A DNA stretch of 64,000 bases from CAG-791 sp963655255 (GTDB taxonomy: Bacteria; Bacillota; Clostridia; Lachnospirales; Lachnospiraceae), in NCBI GenBank assembly GCA_963655255.1, contig CAVKEB010000009.1, forward strand, positions 11,975 to 75,974. The letters run 5' to 3'. The notes under the pieces are model-generated. The model had not been told where the DNA came from. It saw only the letters and a list, made by a program, of their open reading frames with translations, and did not search any database. A program made the translations under genes and the position numbers. Within the stretch, counting starts at the first letter, position 1; each line of letters begins with the position of its first letter. Shown piece after piece: positions 39,907 through 48,656 of this stretch.

Positions 39907-41697
39907 TCATTCGCAGCATTTCACATCCTTGATCACGAACTGCAGGCTCTCTCTTCCCTTCCAGGCATTGATTTTCGGTTCGTACGCCACATGGCAGCGG
40001 GCAGCGCCGTCCTTCAGAGGCTCCGGGAGCAGGTCTTCCGTCGTGAACCAGACAAAGTCATAGTGACGTCCCTCCGCATCCGTTCCATCTATCCGGATGA
40101 CATTCCGGTTCTTTCCGAACACCGCCGTCTTGCGAAGGAAAAGGTTTCGCACCGCGAACAAGGGCCGCGGGTTCGCCGTCCCGCAGGGCTCGAGGAGCGC
40201 CAGCTCCCTGGCAAGTGGAAGATCCACACAGGCAGGCGGAAGCTCCATATCGATGTGAAGCACCTCCGCGAGGTCCTCCTCCGAGAGCGTGCAGCCTTCA
40301 TTCAGCTGCCGGTCCAGAGGCTCCATGTTTTCTTCCAGGAGAGAGAGCCCAGCAGCCATCTTGTGTCCTCCGAATTTGAGGAACAAATCCCGACAGCGGT
40401 TCATCTCCTCATACATGTCATAGGCCTCCACAGAGCGTCCTGACCCTTTCAGGACGCCTTCCTCCTCCGCCTTCGTCAGGACAAAGGACGGCCTGTGATA
40501 GCGCTCCCGCAGTCTCCCTGCAATAATTCCGGCAAGCGATTCATGACAGTCATCCAGACGGACCAGCAGGACCCTGCGCTCTTCCATGCTCCGGCCCGCC
40601 GCGGTCTCCTCCTCAATTTTCCGGATAGCTTCCTCCACGCCCTGCTCCGTCATGCTCTTGCGGCTGTCATTCAGCTGCTTTAAATCTCTGGCAAGAATCA
40701 TCGCGCGGCTCTCGTCTCTCTCCTGAAAAAGAGAAAGGGCTCGTTCCGCGGTATCCAGCCTCCCGGACGCATTCAAACACGGTCCCAGAACAAAGCCCGC
40801 GTGGTACACCGTAAGCGGCTCCGCCCCGAGGCCCGCCGCCATCATCAGGCAGCGGATCCCGGTGTTGTCCGTGCGGGAGAGCTCACGAAGGCCCTCCCGG
40901 ACAATGATCCGGTTCTCATCCAGAAGCGGCATCACATCGCAGACCGTTGCCAGTGCGGCAAAGCCAAGGAGCTCCCTTACCACCTTCACATTCTCAGGCT
41001 CCTGCACCGACTTTGGCTGCGTCAGGTCCGGTTTTCCCAGGAGAATCATGGCCAGCTTGAAAACAACCTCCGCGCCGCAGATTTTCGGGAATCTCGCCTT
41101 CGGCTCCCCGGTATTCTGATCCGGAATCCAGGGCTCCGCAATGACATCCGCCGGCGGAAAACGATAATGTTTCTCCCCGTTTTCCTCCTCAAAGGGAATC
41201 TCGTGATGATCCGTCACGATCACCGTAAGCCCGGCGTCCTTTGCCTTCTGCAGAGGTCCTGCCGCCGCAATGCCGTTGTCGCAGGTGATGATCGTGTCCA
41301 CGCCGTCCGCAATCGCCTCTTCCACCAGCCGGTCATTGATGCCGTAGCCGTCGCGGATTCTCTCCGGAATTGCCGTGCTCACCTCTCCGCCGAGGAAGGA
41401 AATCATCCGCCACAGGATGTAGGTGGAACAGATTCCATCCACGTCATAGTCGCCGATCACGCGGATTTTCGCTCCGCCGACAATCTTGCGCTTCAGAACG
41501 AAGGCAGCGTCCTTCAGCCCCGGGAGTCCTTCCGGTTCGTCCAGATCCGCCAGGGTCCCCCGAAGATACCGCCGGATCTCCTCCCGTTTCTCTACGTCAC
41601 GGTTCCGGATCACCCGGGCCGTCACCGGCGAGATGTGAAATTCCTGCGAAATCGCGCGGAAATCTGCTTTTTTGGCATAAATCATCCATTTCGACAT
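39907..41697 (-). CDS. recJ: Single-stranded-DNA-specific 5'-3' exonuclease RecJ
   Basis: RecJ degrades single-stranded DNA in recombination and repair. The 596-residue protein has DHH-phosphoesterase motifs: IGDYDVDGICSTYIL (about 80-94), ITCDNGIAA and VTDHHEIPFEEE. ICGAEVVFKLA, LGPCLNASGRLDTAERAL and the DHHA1-type FGGHKMAAGLSL follow. The C-terminal OB fold ends FVIKDVKCCE. The last 97 nt are a second version of the recJ end beyond which the toxin module lies, so this terminus may have come with the acquired DNA. Confidence 0.95.
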   Translation of the reverse strand: MSKWMIYAKKADFRAISQEFHISPVTARVIRNRDVEKREEIRRYLRGTLADLDEPEGLPGLKDAAFVLKRKIVGGAKIRVIGDYDVDGICSTYILWRMISFLGGEVSTAIPERIRDGYGINDRLVEEAIADGVDTIITCDNGIAAAGPLQKAKDAGLTVIVTDHHEIPFEEENGEKHYRFPPADVIAEPWIPDQNTGEPKARFPKICGAEVVFKLAMILLGKPDLTQPKSVQEPENVKVVRELLGFAALATVCDVMPLLDENRIIVREGLRELSRTDNTGIRCLMMAAGLGAEPLTVYHAGFVLGPCLNASGRLDTAERALSLFQERDESRAMILARDLKQLNDSRKSMTEQGVEEAIRKIEEETAAGRSMEERRVLLVRLDDCHESLAGIIAGRLRERYHRPSFVLTKAEEEGVLKGSGRSVEAYDMYEEMNRCRDLFLKFGGHKMAAGLSLLEENMEPLDRQLNEGCTLSEEDLAEVLHIDMELPPACVDLPLARELALLEPCGTANPRPLFAVRNLFLRKTAVFGKNRNVIRIDGTDAEGRHYDFVWFTTEDLLPEPLKDGAARCHVAYEPKINAWKGRESLQFVIKDVKCCE

Positions 41698-41741
41698 ATC
41701 TGATGTCTCCCTTAGCCTGCCTGTGCTGAACAGATGCAGAA

Positions 41742-41780
41742 AGGCCTCAGTCCATTCCGTCAGAGGATGAACTGAGGCCT
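41742..41780 (-). terminator. Terminator between secDF and recJ
   Basis: AGGCCTCAGT (41742-41751) and ACTGAGGCCT (41771-41780) form a perfect 10-bp stem, with TTTCTGC after it on the minus strand. It lies downstream of secDF and upstream of recJ. Confidence 0.7.
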
Positions 41781-41811
41781 CACGTTTGATTCGATGTGTG
41801 CTTCCCTTACC

Positions 41812-44151
41812 TTACACGACTGTCTTGGCGCGGATGTCTTTCTCGTGCTGTGCCTTGCGCTCTGCCTTGTCCGCCGCCTTCTTCTGGCGGGCATATTTGC
41901 CGCTGTCATCGTGTTTGGGCGGGAACTTCTTGCGCAGCAGCAGCCAGAACGAAGAACTGAGGCATACGGAAGAGTAGCAGCCCGCGATGATGCCTGCCAT
42001 GATCGGCAGTGCGAACTCGCGGATGGAGGACACGCCGAAGATGTACAGCGTGAATACCATGAAGAACGTGGTCAGCGAGGTGAACAGCGAACGGGTCAGC
42101 GTATCGGTCACCGCGCGGTTCGTAAGCTCCTGCAGATCAGTATCCTTCTTTTTCTTCTCCAGTCTCTCGCGGACACGGTCGAAGATAACGATCGTCGCGT
42201 TGATGGAATATCCGACGATGGTCAGCATGCAGGCAACGAACGTTGTGCCGACGCTGATGCGCAGAACCGCGTAAACCGTGAGCACCACCAGAACATCGTG
42301 TGCCAGTGCCAGAATGGCCGCCGCACCGAGCCGCATATCCTTAAAGCGGAACCAGATGTAGACCAGCATCAGAATCAGGGCCACAATCACCGCCGCGACC
42401 GTATCGCGCTGCATCTCGGACGATACCGTGGAGCTGATGGTCTCTGCCTGAATGGAGCTCTCTTCCACGCCGAAATCCGTCATCAGGAGATTGTCCAGCT
42501 CCTGGCGCTCCTCCACGTTCAGGGTTCTCGTCTTGAAAATAACCTGATTGCCGCCGGCAACCTTCTGAACCTGAACATTCGGATCTCCGGTCACCTTCTC
42601 GAAATCCGGAACAATCTTGTCATTGATATCCTGCAGCGAGTAGTCCTCGTTGAAGGTTACGCTGGTGGAGGTGCCGCCGATGAAGTCAAGGCTGTAGTTG
42701 AGCGCCTTTTCTCCCTTGGCCTTGTGAACCCCCATTGCCACAAAGCCGCACACAATCACGCAGGCGGAAATGGTGAAGAAAATTTTCTTCTTCTGCGCGA
42801 TCTTCAGTGTCTTCATGTCTCTTCCGACACCGTACCACTTCTTGTCCTTGGCAAAAAGGGTGTAGAACGCCTTCATGTACCACTTCGTGATGAACAGAGC
42901 GGTGAACATGGAGAGCAGGATACCGATCGCCAGGGTCTGTGCAAAGCCCTTGACGGAACCGGTGCCCAGAATGTACAGCACAACCGCTGCGATCAGCGTG
43001 GTCACGTTGCCGTCGATGATGGCGGACAGCGCCTTGCTGTAGCCGTTGTCAATGGCAGTCTTGACGGACTTGTTCTCGCGAAGCTCCTCTCGGATTCTCG
43101 CGAAAACAATGACGTTCGCATCCACGGCCATACCGATGGACAGCAGAATACCTGCAATGCCGGGAAGCGTGAGCGTCACCTCGAAGCCGACCAGAATGAT
43201 GCACTCCAGTCCGATGTAGGTCAGCAGTGCAAGGCTTGCCGCGAAGCCGGGCAGGCGGTACACCGCGATCATGAAGATAATGACCAGAAGGAGTCCGATC
43301 ATTCCCGCGAACAGGGAAGTATCAATCGCGTCCTGGCCCAGCTGAGCGCCGACCACGTTGGAACGGATCTCCTCCAGTTCCACAGAAAGGCCGCCGATCC
43401 GGATCGTCGAAGCAAGATTTCTCGCATCCTCAATCGTCTTCTCGCCGGTGATGACCGCCTGTCCGTTGGTGATGGCCGCCTGCACCGTAGGAACGCTGAT
43501 GAACTCGCCGTCGTAGTAAATGGCAATGGACTCGCCCTTCTCATAGGCACGGGTCGTCGCATCCGCGAATTTCTGCTTTCCCTCATCGGTAAAGGTAAGG
43601 GAAACCACGATCTGCTGGTTGTTCATGTTGTCGCTCTGGTAGCCGCCCTGCGCGTCCGCGACATCCGTTCCCTCCAGAACCACGTCACCGTCCGCAATCA
43701 GCGTATCCAGATCCTTGTCCAGCTTGTACCCGCCGCTCGTGTAGTCATACTCGTAATTCGCGTTGCCGTTGTCATCGGTCTGGCGAATAAAGTAGAGGGA
43801 ACCGGGGCGTCCCAGCTCCTCCAGAATCTGATTCGCATCGGACACGCCGGGAATCTCGATGTTGATTCTGTCCGAGCCCTCACGGTAAACCTGTGCCTCT
43901 GTGCTGTACTGCTGGACTCTCTGCTGCAGCTTGTAGACCGTGTCGTCCATATCCTCGTCAGAGGGAGCCTCATCTCCCACCGCCTGATAGGTAATGCTGA
44001 CACCGCCTGCCAGATCCAGGCCGAGCTTGATGTCAGAAGCGGAACCAGTCCCCCAGCTGTCCACGCCGAAGACAGCCAGATACAACAGGCTGACCATGAC
44101 GGCAACCAGGACGATCAGTCCTGCAAGTGCTTTTCCCTTGCTTTTCTTCAT
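41812..44151 (-). CDS. secDF: Fused protein translocase subunit SecDF
   Basis: SecDF uses ion flow to pull secreted proteins out of SecYEG. The 779-residue single chain joins SecD (about 1-435) and SecF (about 450-760) parts, each with six helices. It has LGLDLAGGVSITYQ, the large extracytoplasmic P1 region, the AGMIGLLLVIIFMIAVYRLPG and GIAGILLSIGMAVDANVIVFARIREEL signatures, and the SecF-side GGTSTSVTF and YSINATIVIFDRVRERL. A good promoter (TTTACA, 16 nt, TATAAT) lies upstream. Confidence 0.96.
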   Translation of the reverse strand: MKKSKGKALAGLIVLVAVMVSLLYLAVFGVDSWGTGSASDIKLGLDLAGGVSITYQAVGDEAPSDEDMDDTVYKLQQRVQQYSTEAQVYREGSDRINIEIPGVSDANQILEELGRPGSLYFIRQTDDNGNANYEYDYTSGGYKLDKDLDTLIADGDVVLEGTDVADAQGGYQSDNMNNQQIVVSLTFTDEGKQKFADATTRAYEKGESIAIYYDGEFISVPTVQAAITNGQAVITGEKTIEDARNLASTIRIGGLSVELEEIRSNVVGAQLGQDAIDTSLFAGMIGLLLVIIFMIAVYRLPGFAASLALLTYIGLECIILVGFEVTLTLPGIAGILLSIGMAVDANVIVFARIREELRENKSVKTAIDNGYSKALSAIIDGNVTTLIAAVVLYILGTGSVKGFAQTLAIGILLSMFTALFITKWYMKAFYTLFAKDKKWYGVGRDMKTLKIAQKKKIFFTISACVIVCGFVAMGVHKAKGEKALNYSLDFIGGTSTSVTFNEDYSLQDINDKIVPDFEKVTGDPNVQVQKVAGGNQVIFKTRTLNVEERQELDNLLMTDFGVEESSIQAETISSTVSSEMQRDTVAAVIVALILMLVYIWFRFKDMRLGAAAILALAHDVLVVLTVYAVLRISVGTTFVACMLTIVGYSINATIVIFDRVRERLEKKKKDTDLQELTNRAVTDTLTRSLFTSLTTFFMVFTLYIFGVSSIREFALPIMAGIIAGCYSSVCLSSSFWLLLRKKFPPKHDDSGKYARQKKAADKAERKAQHEKDIRAKTVV

Positions 44152-44206
44152 ACTGTAAACTTTCCTCCATCCTATAGTAGGGCATAAACCGCCCCTAAAC
44201 CGTCAC

Positions 44207-44234
44207 ATTATACCATATCCTGTGCCCTTGTAAA
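44207..44234 (-). promoter_or_regulatory. Promoter of secDF
   Basis: The minus strand has TTTACA (44234-44229), a 16-nt spacer and a perfect TATAAT (44212-44207), about 55 nt before the secDF start. The rest of the divergent region to 44435 contains GTGTGAC/GTCACA arms but no gene. Confidence 0.75.
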
Positions 44235-44435
44235 ACTGCTCTGTACACGGTAGAATGCGATCAGATTGTAGTGGAGACCGGAGTGTGACACACAGCAGTC
44301 CGTTCTCCGGCAGCGTCACAAATTCGGGGTTCCGGCATTTGAATACGGATCCGGACGTCCGGGATGCCGAGACAGTCATGCTTTGCTGAGATAGTAATAT
44401 ACTTTTTTTAGCACTTTTCATTAAGAAAGGACTCC

Positions 44436-45743
44436 ATGCACCAGGCCGATTTGATTCAACTGATTGTACTGATTGTTCTGATCGTTCTGTCCGGTTATTT
44501 TTCCTCCTCGGAAACCGCGCTGAACAGCGTCAACCGGATCACGTTAAAATCAATGGCGGACAGCGGGGACAAGCACGCCGCCCTGACGCTGAAAATTCTG
44601 GACGACTACAGCAAGATGCTCTCCGCGATTCTCATCGGCAACAACGTTGTCAATCTGTCCGCGTCCGCGCTCGCCACGTCCCTCATCATCCGCGTATTCG
44701 GAGAGAGCATGGTTTCCGTCGGAACCGCCGTCCTGACGATTCTCATCATCCTTTTCGGTGAGATCACACCCAAGAACGCCGCGAAGACCAACGCGCTTCA
44801 GATCTCCATGAAGAACGCACCGGTCATCCAGTTTCTCATGGTGGTCCTGACGCCCGTCATTTTCGTGGTGGATCACCTCTCCTTCTGGCTCATGAAGCTC
44901 ACCGGCACGGATCCCAATGCCAAGCAGAAGCTCACAGAGTCCGAACTGAAGACCTATGTGGAGGTCGGGCAGGAGGACGGCGCCATCGAAGGCCGCGAGA
45001 AGAAAATCATCTACAACGTCTTCGATTTCGGCGACGCGGTGGCCAAGGACATTATGGTGCCCCGGATCGACATGTCCTGTGTTCCGGACGACGCCGGCTA
45101 CAGCGACGTCATGGCCGTGTTCCGGATGGAAATGTTCACCCGCATTCCGGTCTACGAAAAGGACAATCCCGACAAAATCATCGGCCACCTCAACATCAAG
45201 GATTTCGTCGGCCTTTCGGATCCGTCCCGCTTCAACCTGCGCCGGATGCTCCACTCTTCCTATTTTACCTATGAATACAAGAAGACCGCGGATCTTCTCA
45301 AGGAAATGCAGCAGCACTCCTTCGGCGTTGCCTTTGTCCTCGACGAATACGGCAACACAGTCGGCATGATCACGCTGGAGGACCTCGTGGAAGAGATCGT
45401 CGGCGACATCCGCGACGAATACGACGAGGATGAGAAGAGCCTTCTTCGCAAATACGACGACAAGACCTATCTTGCAGACGGCTCCATGAAGCTGATCGAT
45501 CTGAACGACGCGCTCGGCTGTGACTTCTCCTCCGAGGATTACGACTCCATCGGCGGCCTCATCATCGAGAAGCTGGAACGCATTCCGCAGGACGGCGAGT
45601 CCGTCACTCTGGACGACGGAACCATTCTCCAGGCCAAAGGAATCCGCCGCAACCGCATCATGAAGGTTCTCATCCGCTTCCGCGAGGTTCCGGGCGCGGA
45701 GAAGAAAAACAAAGAAGCCTCCGACGGCAAAGAAGAAAACTGA
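44436..45743 (+). CDS. CNNM/CorC-type transporter with CBS domains
   Basis: The 435-residue membrane protein belongs to the HlyC/CorC (CNNM) family linked to magnesium or cobalt export. The CNNM domain (about 1-185) has three to four helices and the SGYFSSSETALNSVNRI and GEITPKNAAKTNA motifs. Two CBS domains follow (VPRIDMSCVP and FVLDEYGNTVGMITLEDLVEEIVGDIRDEYD), then the C-terminal CorC_HlyC domain (GSMKLIDLNDALGCDFSSEDYDSIGG). It starts a short plus-strand pair with the PPTase gene. Confidence 0.93.
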   Translation: MHQADLIQLIVLIVLIVLSGYFSSSETALNSVNRITLKSMADSGDKHAALTLKILDDYSKMLSAILIGNNVVNLSASALATSLIIRVFGESMVSVGTAVLTILIILFGEITPKNAAKTNALQISMKNAPVIQFLMVVLTPVIFVVDHLSFWLMKLTGTDPNAKQKLTESELKTYVEVGQEDGAIEGREKKIIYNVFDFGDAVAKDIMVPRIDMSCVPDDAGYSDVMAVFRMEMFTRIPVYEKDNPDKIIGHLNIKDFVGLSDPSRFNLRRMLHSSYFTYEYKKTADLLKEMQQHSFGVAFVLDEYGNTVGMITLEDLVEEIVGDIRDEYDEDEKSLLRKYDDKTYLADGSMKLIDLNDALGCDFSSEDYDSIGGLIIEKLERIPQDGESVTLDDGTILQAKGIRRNRIMKVLIRFREVPGAEKKNKEASDGKEEN

Positions 45744-45856
45744 TGTTCCCACGAATAAGCAGAACAGAAAATATCCATGCAAGAAGCCGGGGAAAAGAGA
45801 ACCATAAACCTGGAAGAATTCCCTGTGATGAAAAACAGTCTTCCGAATGATTTATA

Positions 45857-46423
45857 ATGAAAATTTACCTTAAAAATTATCACTCCATGCAGCTTCCGGA
45901 TGAGAGCGGAAAGGATACCGTTCACCGCCTGCAGCCTCTTCTCCTCCAGAAGGCATGGACGGATCTTTTCCCCGAAGGCCCTGATGAACGCCGGCCGGAT
46001 CCTTCCGAATTCGTGCAGGCGCGCACCCCTTCCGGAAAGCCCTATCTCCCTGCACATCCTGATTTCCACTACAACTTCTCCGACTCTGGAGAGTATCTCG
46101 TCCTCGCAGTTTCACCGGATCACGAAATCGGCGTTGATCTTCAGAAAATCACGCCGGTCCGTGCCGGAGTCCTGCGCACGGCGGAGCGATTCTTTCATCC
46201 GGATGATCTCCGGCTTCTCCGGAATCAAAACGATGCGGAGGAACAGCTTGCTCTGTTCTTCCGCATCTGGACCGTCAAAGAGGCCTTTCTAAAGTGTACC
46301 GGCGAGGGGCTTTCCGGCGGTATGAACCGCTTCCCCGTAGACTTTAAGACCTCCCGGATCGGCGGGAAAGCCTTCACAGAGCTTGCCTCGCCCGCGGGAT
46401 ACTTTCTTACCGTCGTGGAGTAG
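45857..46423 (+). CDS. 4'-phosphopantetheinyl transferase (Sfp superfamily)
   Basis: These enzymes attach the phosphopantetheine arm of CoA to carrier proteins. The 188-residue protein has the key motifs: KPYLPAHPDFHYNFSDSG, IGVDLQKI (metal-binding Asp) and FFRIWTVKEAFLKCTGEGLSGGM (WTxKEAxxK). It is shorter than Sfp itself, so the N-terminal lobe is reduced. Whether it serves fatty-acid carrier protein or a secondary-metabolite synthase is not shown; no synthase lies in the window. Confidence 0.9.
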   Translation: MKIYLKNYHSMQLPDESGKDTVHRLQPLLLQKAWTDLFPEGPDERRPDPSEFVQARTPSGKPYLPAHPDFHYNFSDSGEYLVLAVSPDHEIGVDLQKITPVRAGVLRTAERFFHPDDLRLLRNQNDAEEQLALFFRIWTVKEAFLKCTGEGLSGGMNRFPVDFKTSRIGGKAFTELASPAGYFLTVVE

Positions 46424-46550
46424 CTGCGCCGACACTCCCCGCCGTTTTGTTCACCAGATCCGGTGAGGTTGGAACTACACAAAAGCCTGCGGCATTCCAT
46501 CCTTTTACCGTGCACCAATGAGGAGCCGCACACCCGCCGCTCCGGGCAAA

Positions 46551-46591
46551 AAAGCCATGAGACAGATCCTTCGGATCCGCCTCATGGCTTT
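46551..46591. terminator. Bidirectional terminator between the PPTase gene and aspS
   Basis: AAAGCCATGAG (46551-46561) pairs with CTCATGGCTTT (46581-46591), and the stem continues through GATCC/GGATC to a TTCG loop. It has A/T runs on both flanks and lies between convergent genes. Confidence 0.88.
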
Positions 46592-46599
46592 CTTTCTGT

Positions 46600-46699
46600 T
46601 TTATACCTCGCTGAGGCAAAATCTGCAAAGGCGGTTTTGCCAAATGCATCAGCATCGATGCTGCAGCTTGAAAGCGACATATTGATGTCACTTTCAAAC
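46600..46699 (-). repeat. Palindromic dispersed repeat, orphan copy downstream of aspS
   Basis: It has all three hairpin blocks, with drift: GGCAAAATCTGC/GCGGTTTTGCC, a shortened GCATCAGCATCGATGC stem and GAAAGCGACATA/GATGTCACTTTC. Its Shine-Dalgarno end (GCGAGGTATAAAA) is followed by the terminator and no start codon, so it serves no gene. Sequence drift is higher than in the leader copies. Confidence 0.85.
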
Positions 46700-46716
46700 T
46701 TCTTCCGGATCCTGTC

Positions 46717-48555
46717 TCAGGATTCGCTCTTCTCTTCTGTCGCTGTCACCTTGATGTGCAGCTCTTCCAGCTGATGCTCCGTCACCTCGGAGGGAGCGCC
46801 CATCATGACATCCTGTGCGTTCTTATTCATCGGGAACGCGATGATCTCACGGATGGAATCCTCGCCCGCAAGGAGCATGACCATGCGGTCCACGCCGGGC
46901 GCGATGCCTGCGTGCGGCGGTGCGCCGTAGCAGAACGCGTTGTACATGGCAGGGAACTTCTTCTTCACATCCTCTTCGCCGAGACGAACCATCTCGAAGG
47001 CCTTCACCATAATCTCCGGATCATGGTTCCGGACCGCTCCGGAGGAGAGCTCCACGCCGTTGCAGACAAGATCATACTGGTCTGCCGTGATGGAAAGCGG
47101 ATCAATCTCTCCGCGCTCCGCCGCAAGAAGGGTTTCCAGACCGCCGGACGGCATGGAGAAAGGATTGTGACAGAACTCCAGCTCGCCGCTCTCCTCACCG
47201 ATTTCATACATCGGGAAGTCCACGATCCAGCAGAATGCATACTGCTCCTTGTCCATGTGACCGGGAACCGCAGCGCCCAGCGTCTTGACCAGAACGCCCG
47301 CCGTCTTCTGCGCCGCCGTCTTCTTTCCGGCTGCGACACCGACAAAATCACCCGGCTTCAGGCCGAGAGCTTCCACCACCTTGTCCTTGATGGGTGCAAC
47401 GAACTTGGAGATGCCGCCGACCAGCTCGCCGTTCTCATCCACACGGAACCAGTACGGCTTGCTTCCCGCCTGCACTTCCACATCGGCAAGCGTCTTGTCG
47501 ATGAACTTCCGGGTTCCTTCGAAGCCGGAGACCACAACGGCCTTGATGACGACCTTTGTGTCCTCGGTTCCCGTCACCTCTCCGTTCTCGTTCGTAACAT
47601 CCTTCTTCGTCGCAAACGGTCCAAAGCCGCAGTCGGCGAGAACGCCGGTGACATCCTGAACCGTCAGGTCAATCCGAAGGTCCGGCTTATCCGAGCCGTA
47701 TTTCTCCATTGCCTCGTTGTACGGAATGCGCACGAACGGAGCGCTGCTCGCGCGGTTGTAGGTGCCGTATTTTGCAAAAATCGGAGGAAGCACGTCCTCC
47801 AGGACCGCGAAAACATCCTCCTGCGTTGCAAAGGCCATTTCCATATCCAGCTGATAGAACTCTCCCGGAGAGCGGTCTCCTCTTGCATCCTCATCGCGGA
47901 AGCACGGAGCGATCTGGAAATAGCGGTCAAACCCTGCCGTCATCAGAAGCTGCTTGAACTGCTGGGGAGCCTGCGGAAGCGCGTAAAACTCTCCCGGATG
48001 CTTTCTCGCGGGAACCAGATAGTCTCTTGCGCCCTCCGGGGAGGAAGCGGTCAGAATCGGCGTCGTGATCTCCATGAAGCCGTGCTCCGTCATGGCCTTG
48101 CGAAGAGCCGCGACCACATTGCAGCGCAGAACGATGTTCTTCTTGACCTCGGGGTTGCGAAGGTCCAGATACCGGTATTTCAGGCGGACCTGTTCATCGG
48201 CCTCGCGGCTGTGATTGATTTCAAACGGAAGGTTTGCGTAGCGGCAGCGGCCAAGAACCGCGACGCTCTCCGGCACGACCTCGATCTCACCGGTCGGCTG
48301 CTTGGGATTCTTGGAGCTTCTCTCGCGAACCGTTCCCTTTACGGTAATCGTCGATTCCTTGGTGATGGCCTTGAACTGGTTCATCATGTCTTCGCTCTCG
48401 ACCACGATCTGCGTCGTGCCGTAAAAATCACGAAGAACGGCAAAGCCCAGGTTGGCGGAAACCACGCGAAGGTTTTCCAGCCAGCCGGACAGCTGAACCT
48501 TTTTGCCGGCATCGCCGATGCGGAGTTCTCCGCAGGTATGAGTACGTGACTGCAT
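46717..48555 (-). CDS. aspS: Aspartyl-tRNA synthetase
   Basis: This class II synthetase charges tRNA-Asp. The 612-residue protein has the N-terminal OB anticodon-binding domain (HTCGELRIGDAGKKVQLSGW). Motifs include RYLDLRNPEV, FMEITTPILTASSPEGARDYLVP, FRDEDARGDRSPGEFYQLD (motif 2), the bacterial GAD insertion (about 290-420) and GIAPGVDRMVMLL (motif 3). The start at 48555 has GGAGG 7 nt upstream, supplied by a palindromic repeat. No T-box was seen. Confidence 0.97.
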   Translation of the reverse strand: MQSRTHTCGELRIGDAGKKVQLSGWLENLRVVSANLGFAVLRDFYGTTQIVVESEDMMNQFKAITKESTITVKGTVRERSSKNPKQPTGEIEVVPESVAVLGRCRYANLPFEINHSREADEQVRLKYRYLDLRNPEVKKNIVLRCNVVAALRKAMTEHGFMEITTPILTASSPEGARDYLVPARKHPGEFYALPQAPQQFKQLLMTAGFDRYFQIAPCFRDEDARGDRSPGEFYQLDMEMAFATQEDVFAVLEDVLPPIFAKYGTYNRASSAPFVRIPYNEAMEKYGSDKPDLRIDLTVQDVTGVLADCGFGPFATKKDVTNENGEVTGTEDTKVVIKAVVVSGFEGTRKFIDKTLADVEVQAGSKPYWFRVDENGELVGGISKFVAPIKDKVVEALGLKPGDFVGVAAGKKTAAQKTAGVLVKTLGAAVPGHMDKEQYAFCWIVDFPMYEIGEESGELEFCHNPFSMPSGGLETLLAAERGEIDPLSITADQYDLVCNGVELSSGAVRNHDPEIMVKAFEMVRLGEEDVKKKFPAMYNAFCYGAPPHAGIAPGVDRMVMLLAGEDSIREIIAFPMNKNAQDVMMGAPSEVTEHQLEELHIKVTATEEKSES

Positions 48556-48600
48556 CTTTATACCTCCATGAGGCAAAATCCGCGAAGGCGGTTTTGCCGA
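48556..48600 (-). repeat. Palindromic dispersed repeat, partial copy in the aspS leader
   Basis: Only the third hairpin (GGCAAAACCGC/GCGGATTTTGCC on the minus strand) and the Shine-Dalgarno end (ATGGAGGTATAAAG) remain. They abut the aspS ATG exactly as the full copy abuts def. Confidence 0.88.
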
Positions 48601-48656
48601 ACAAACTTTCTCCTTAAAAATATGACTTGCGGATCACGGTTTTACAGTTTCCTGTT

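Noticed and set aside
44203..44421. 72-codon minus-strand ORF upstream of secDF
   Set aside because: It covers the secDF promoter and has no ribosome site or recognisable sequence; it is treated as intergenic.
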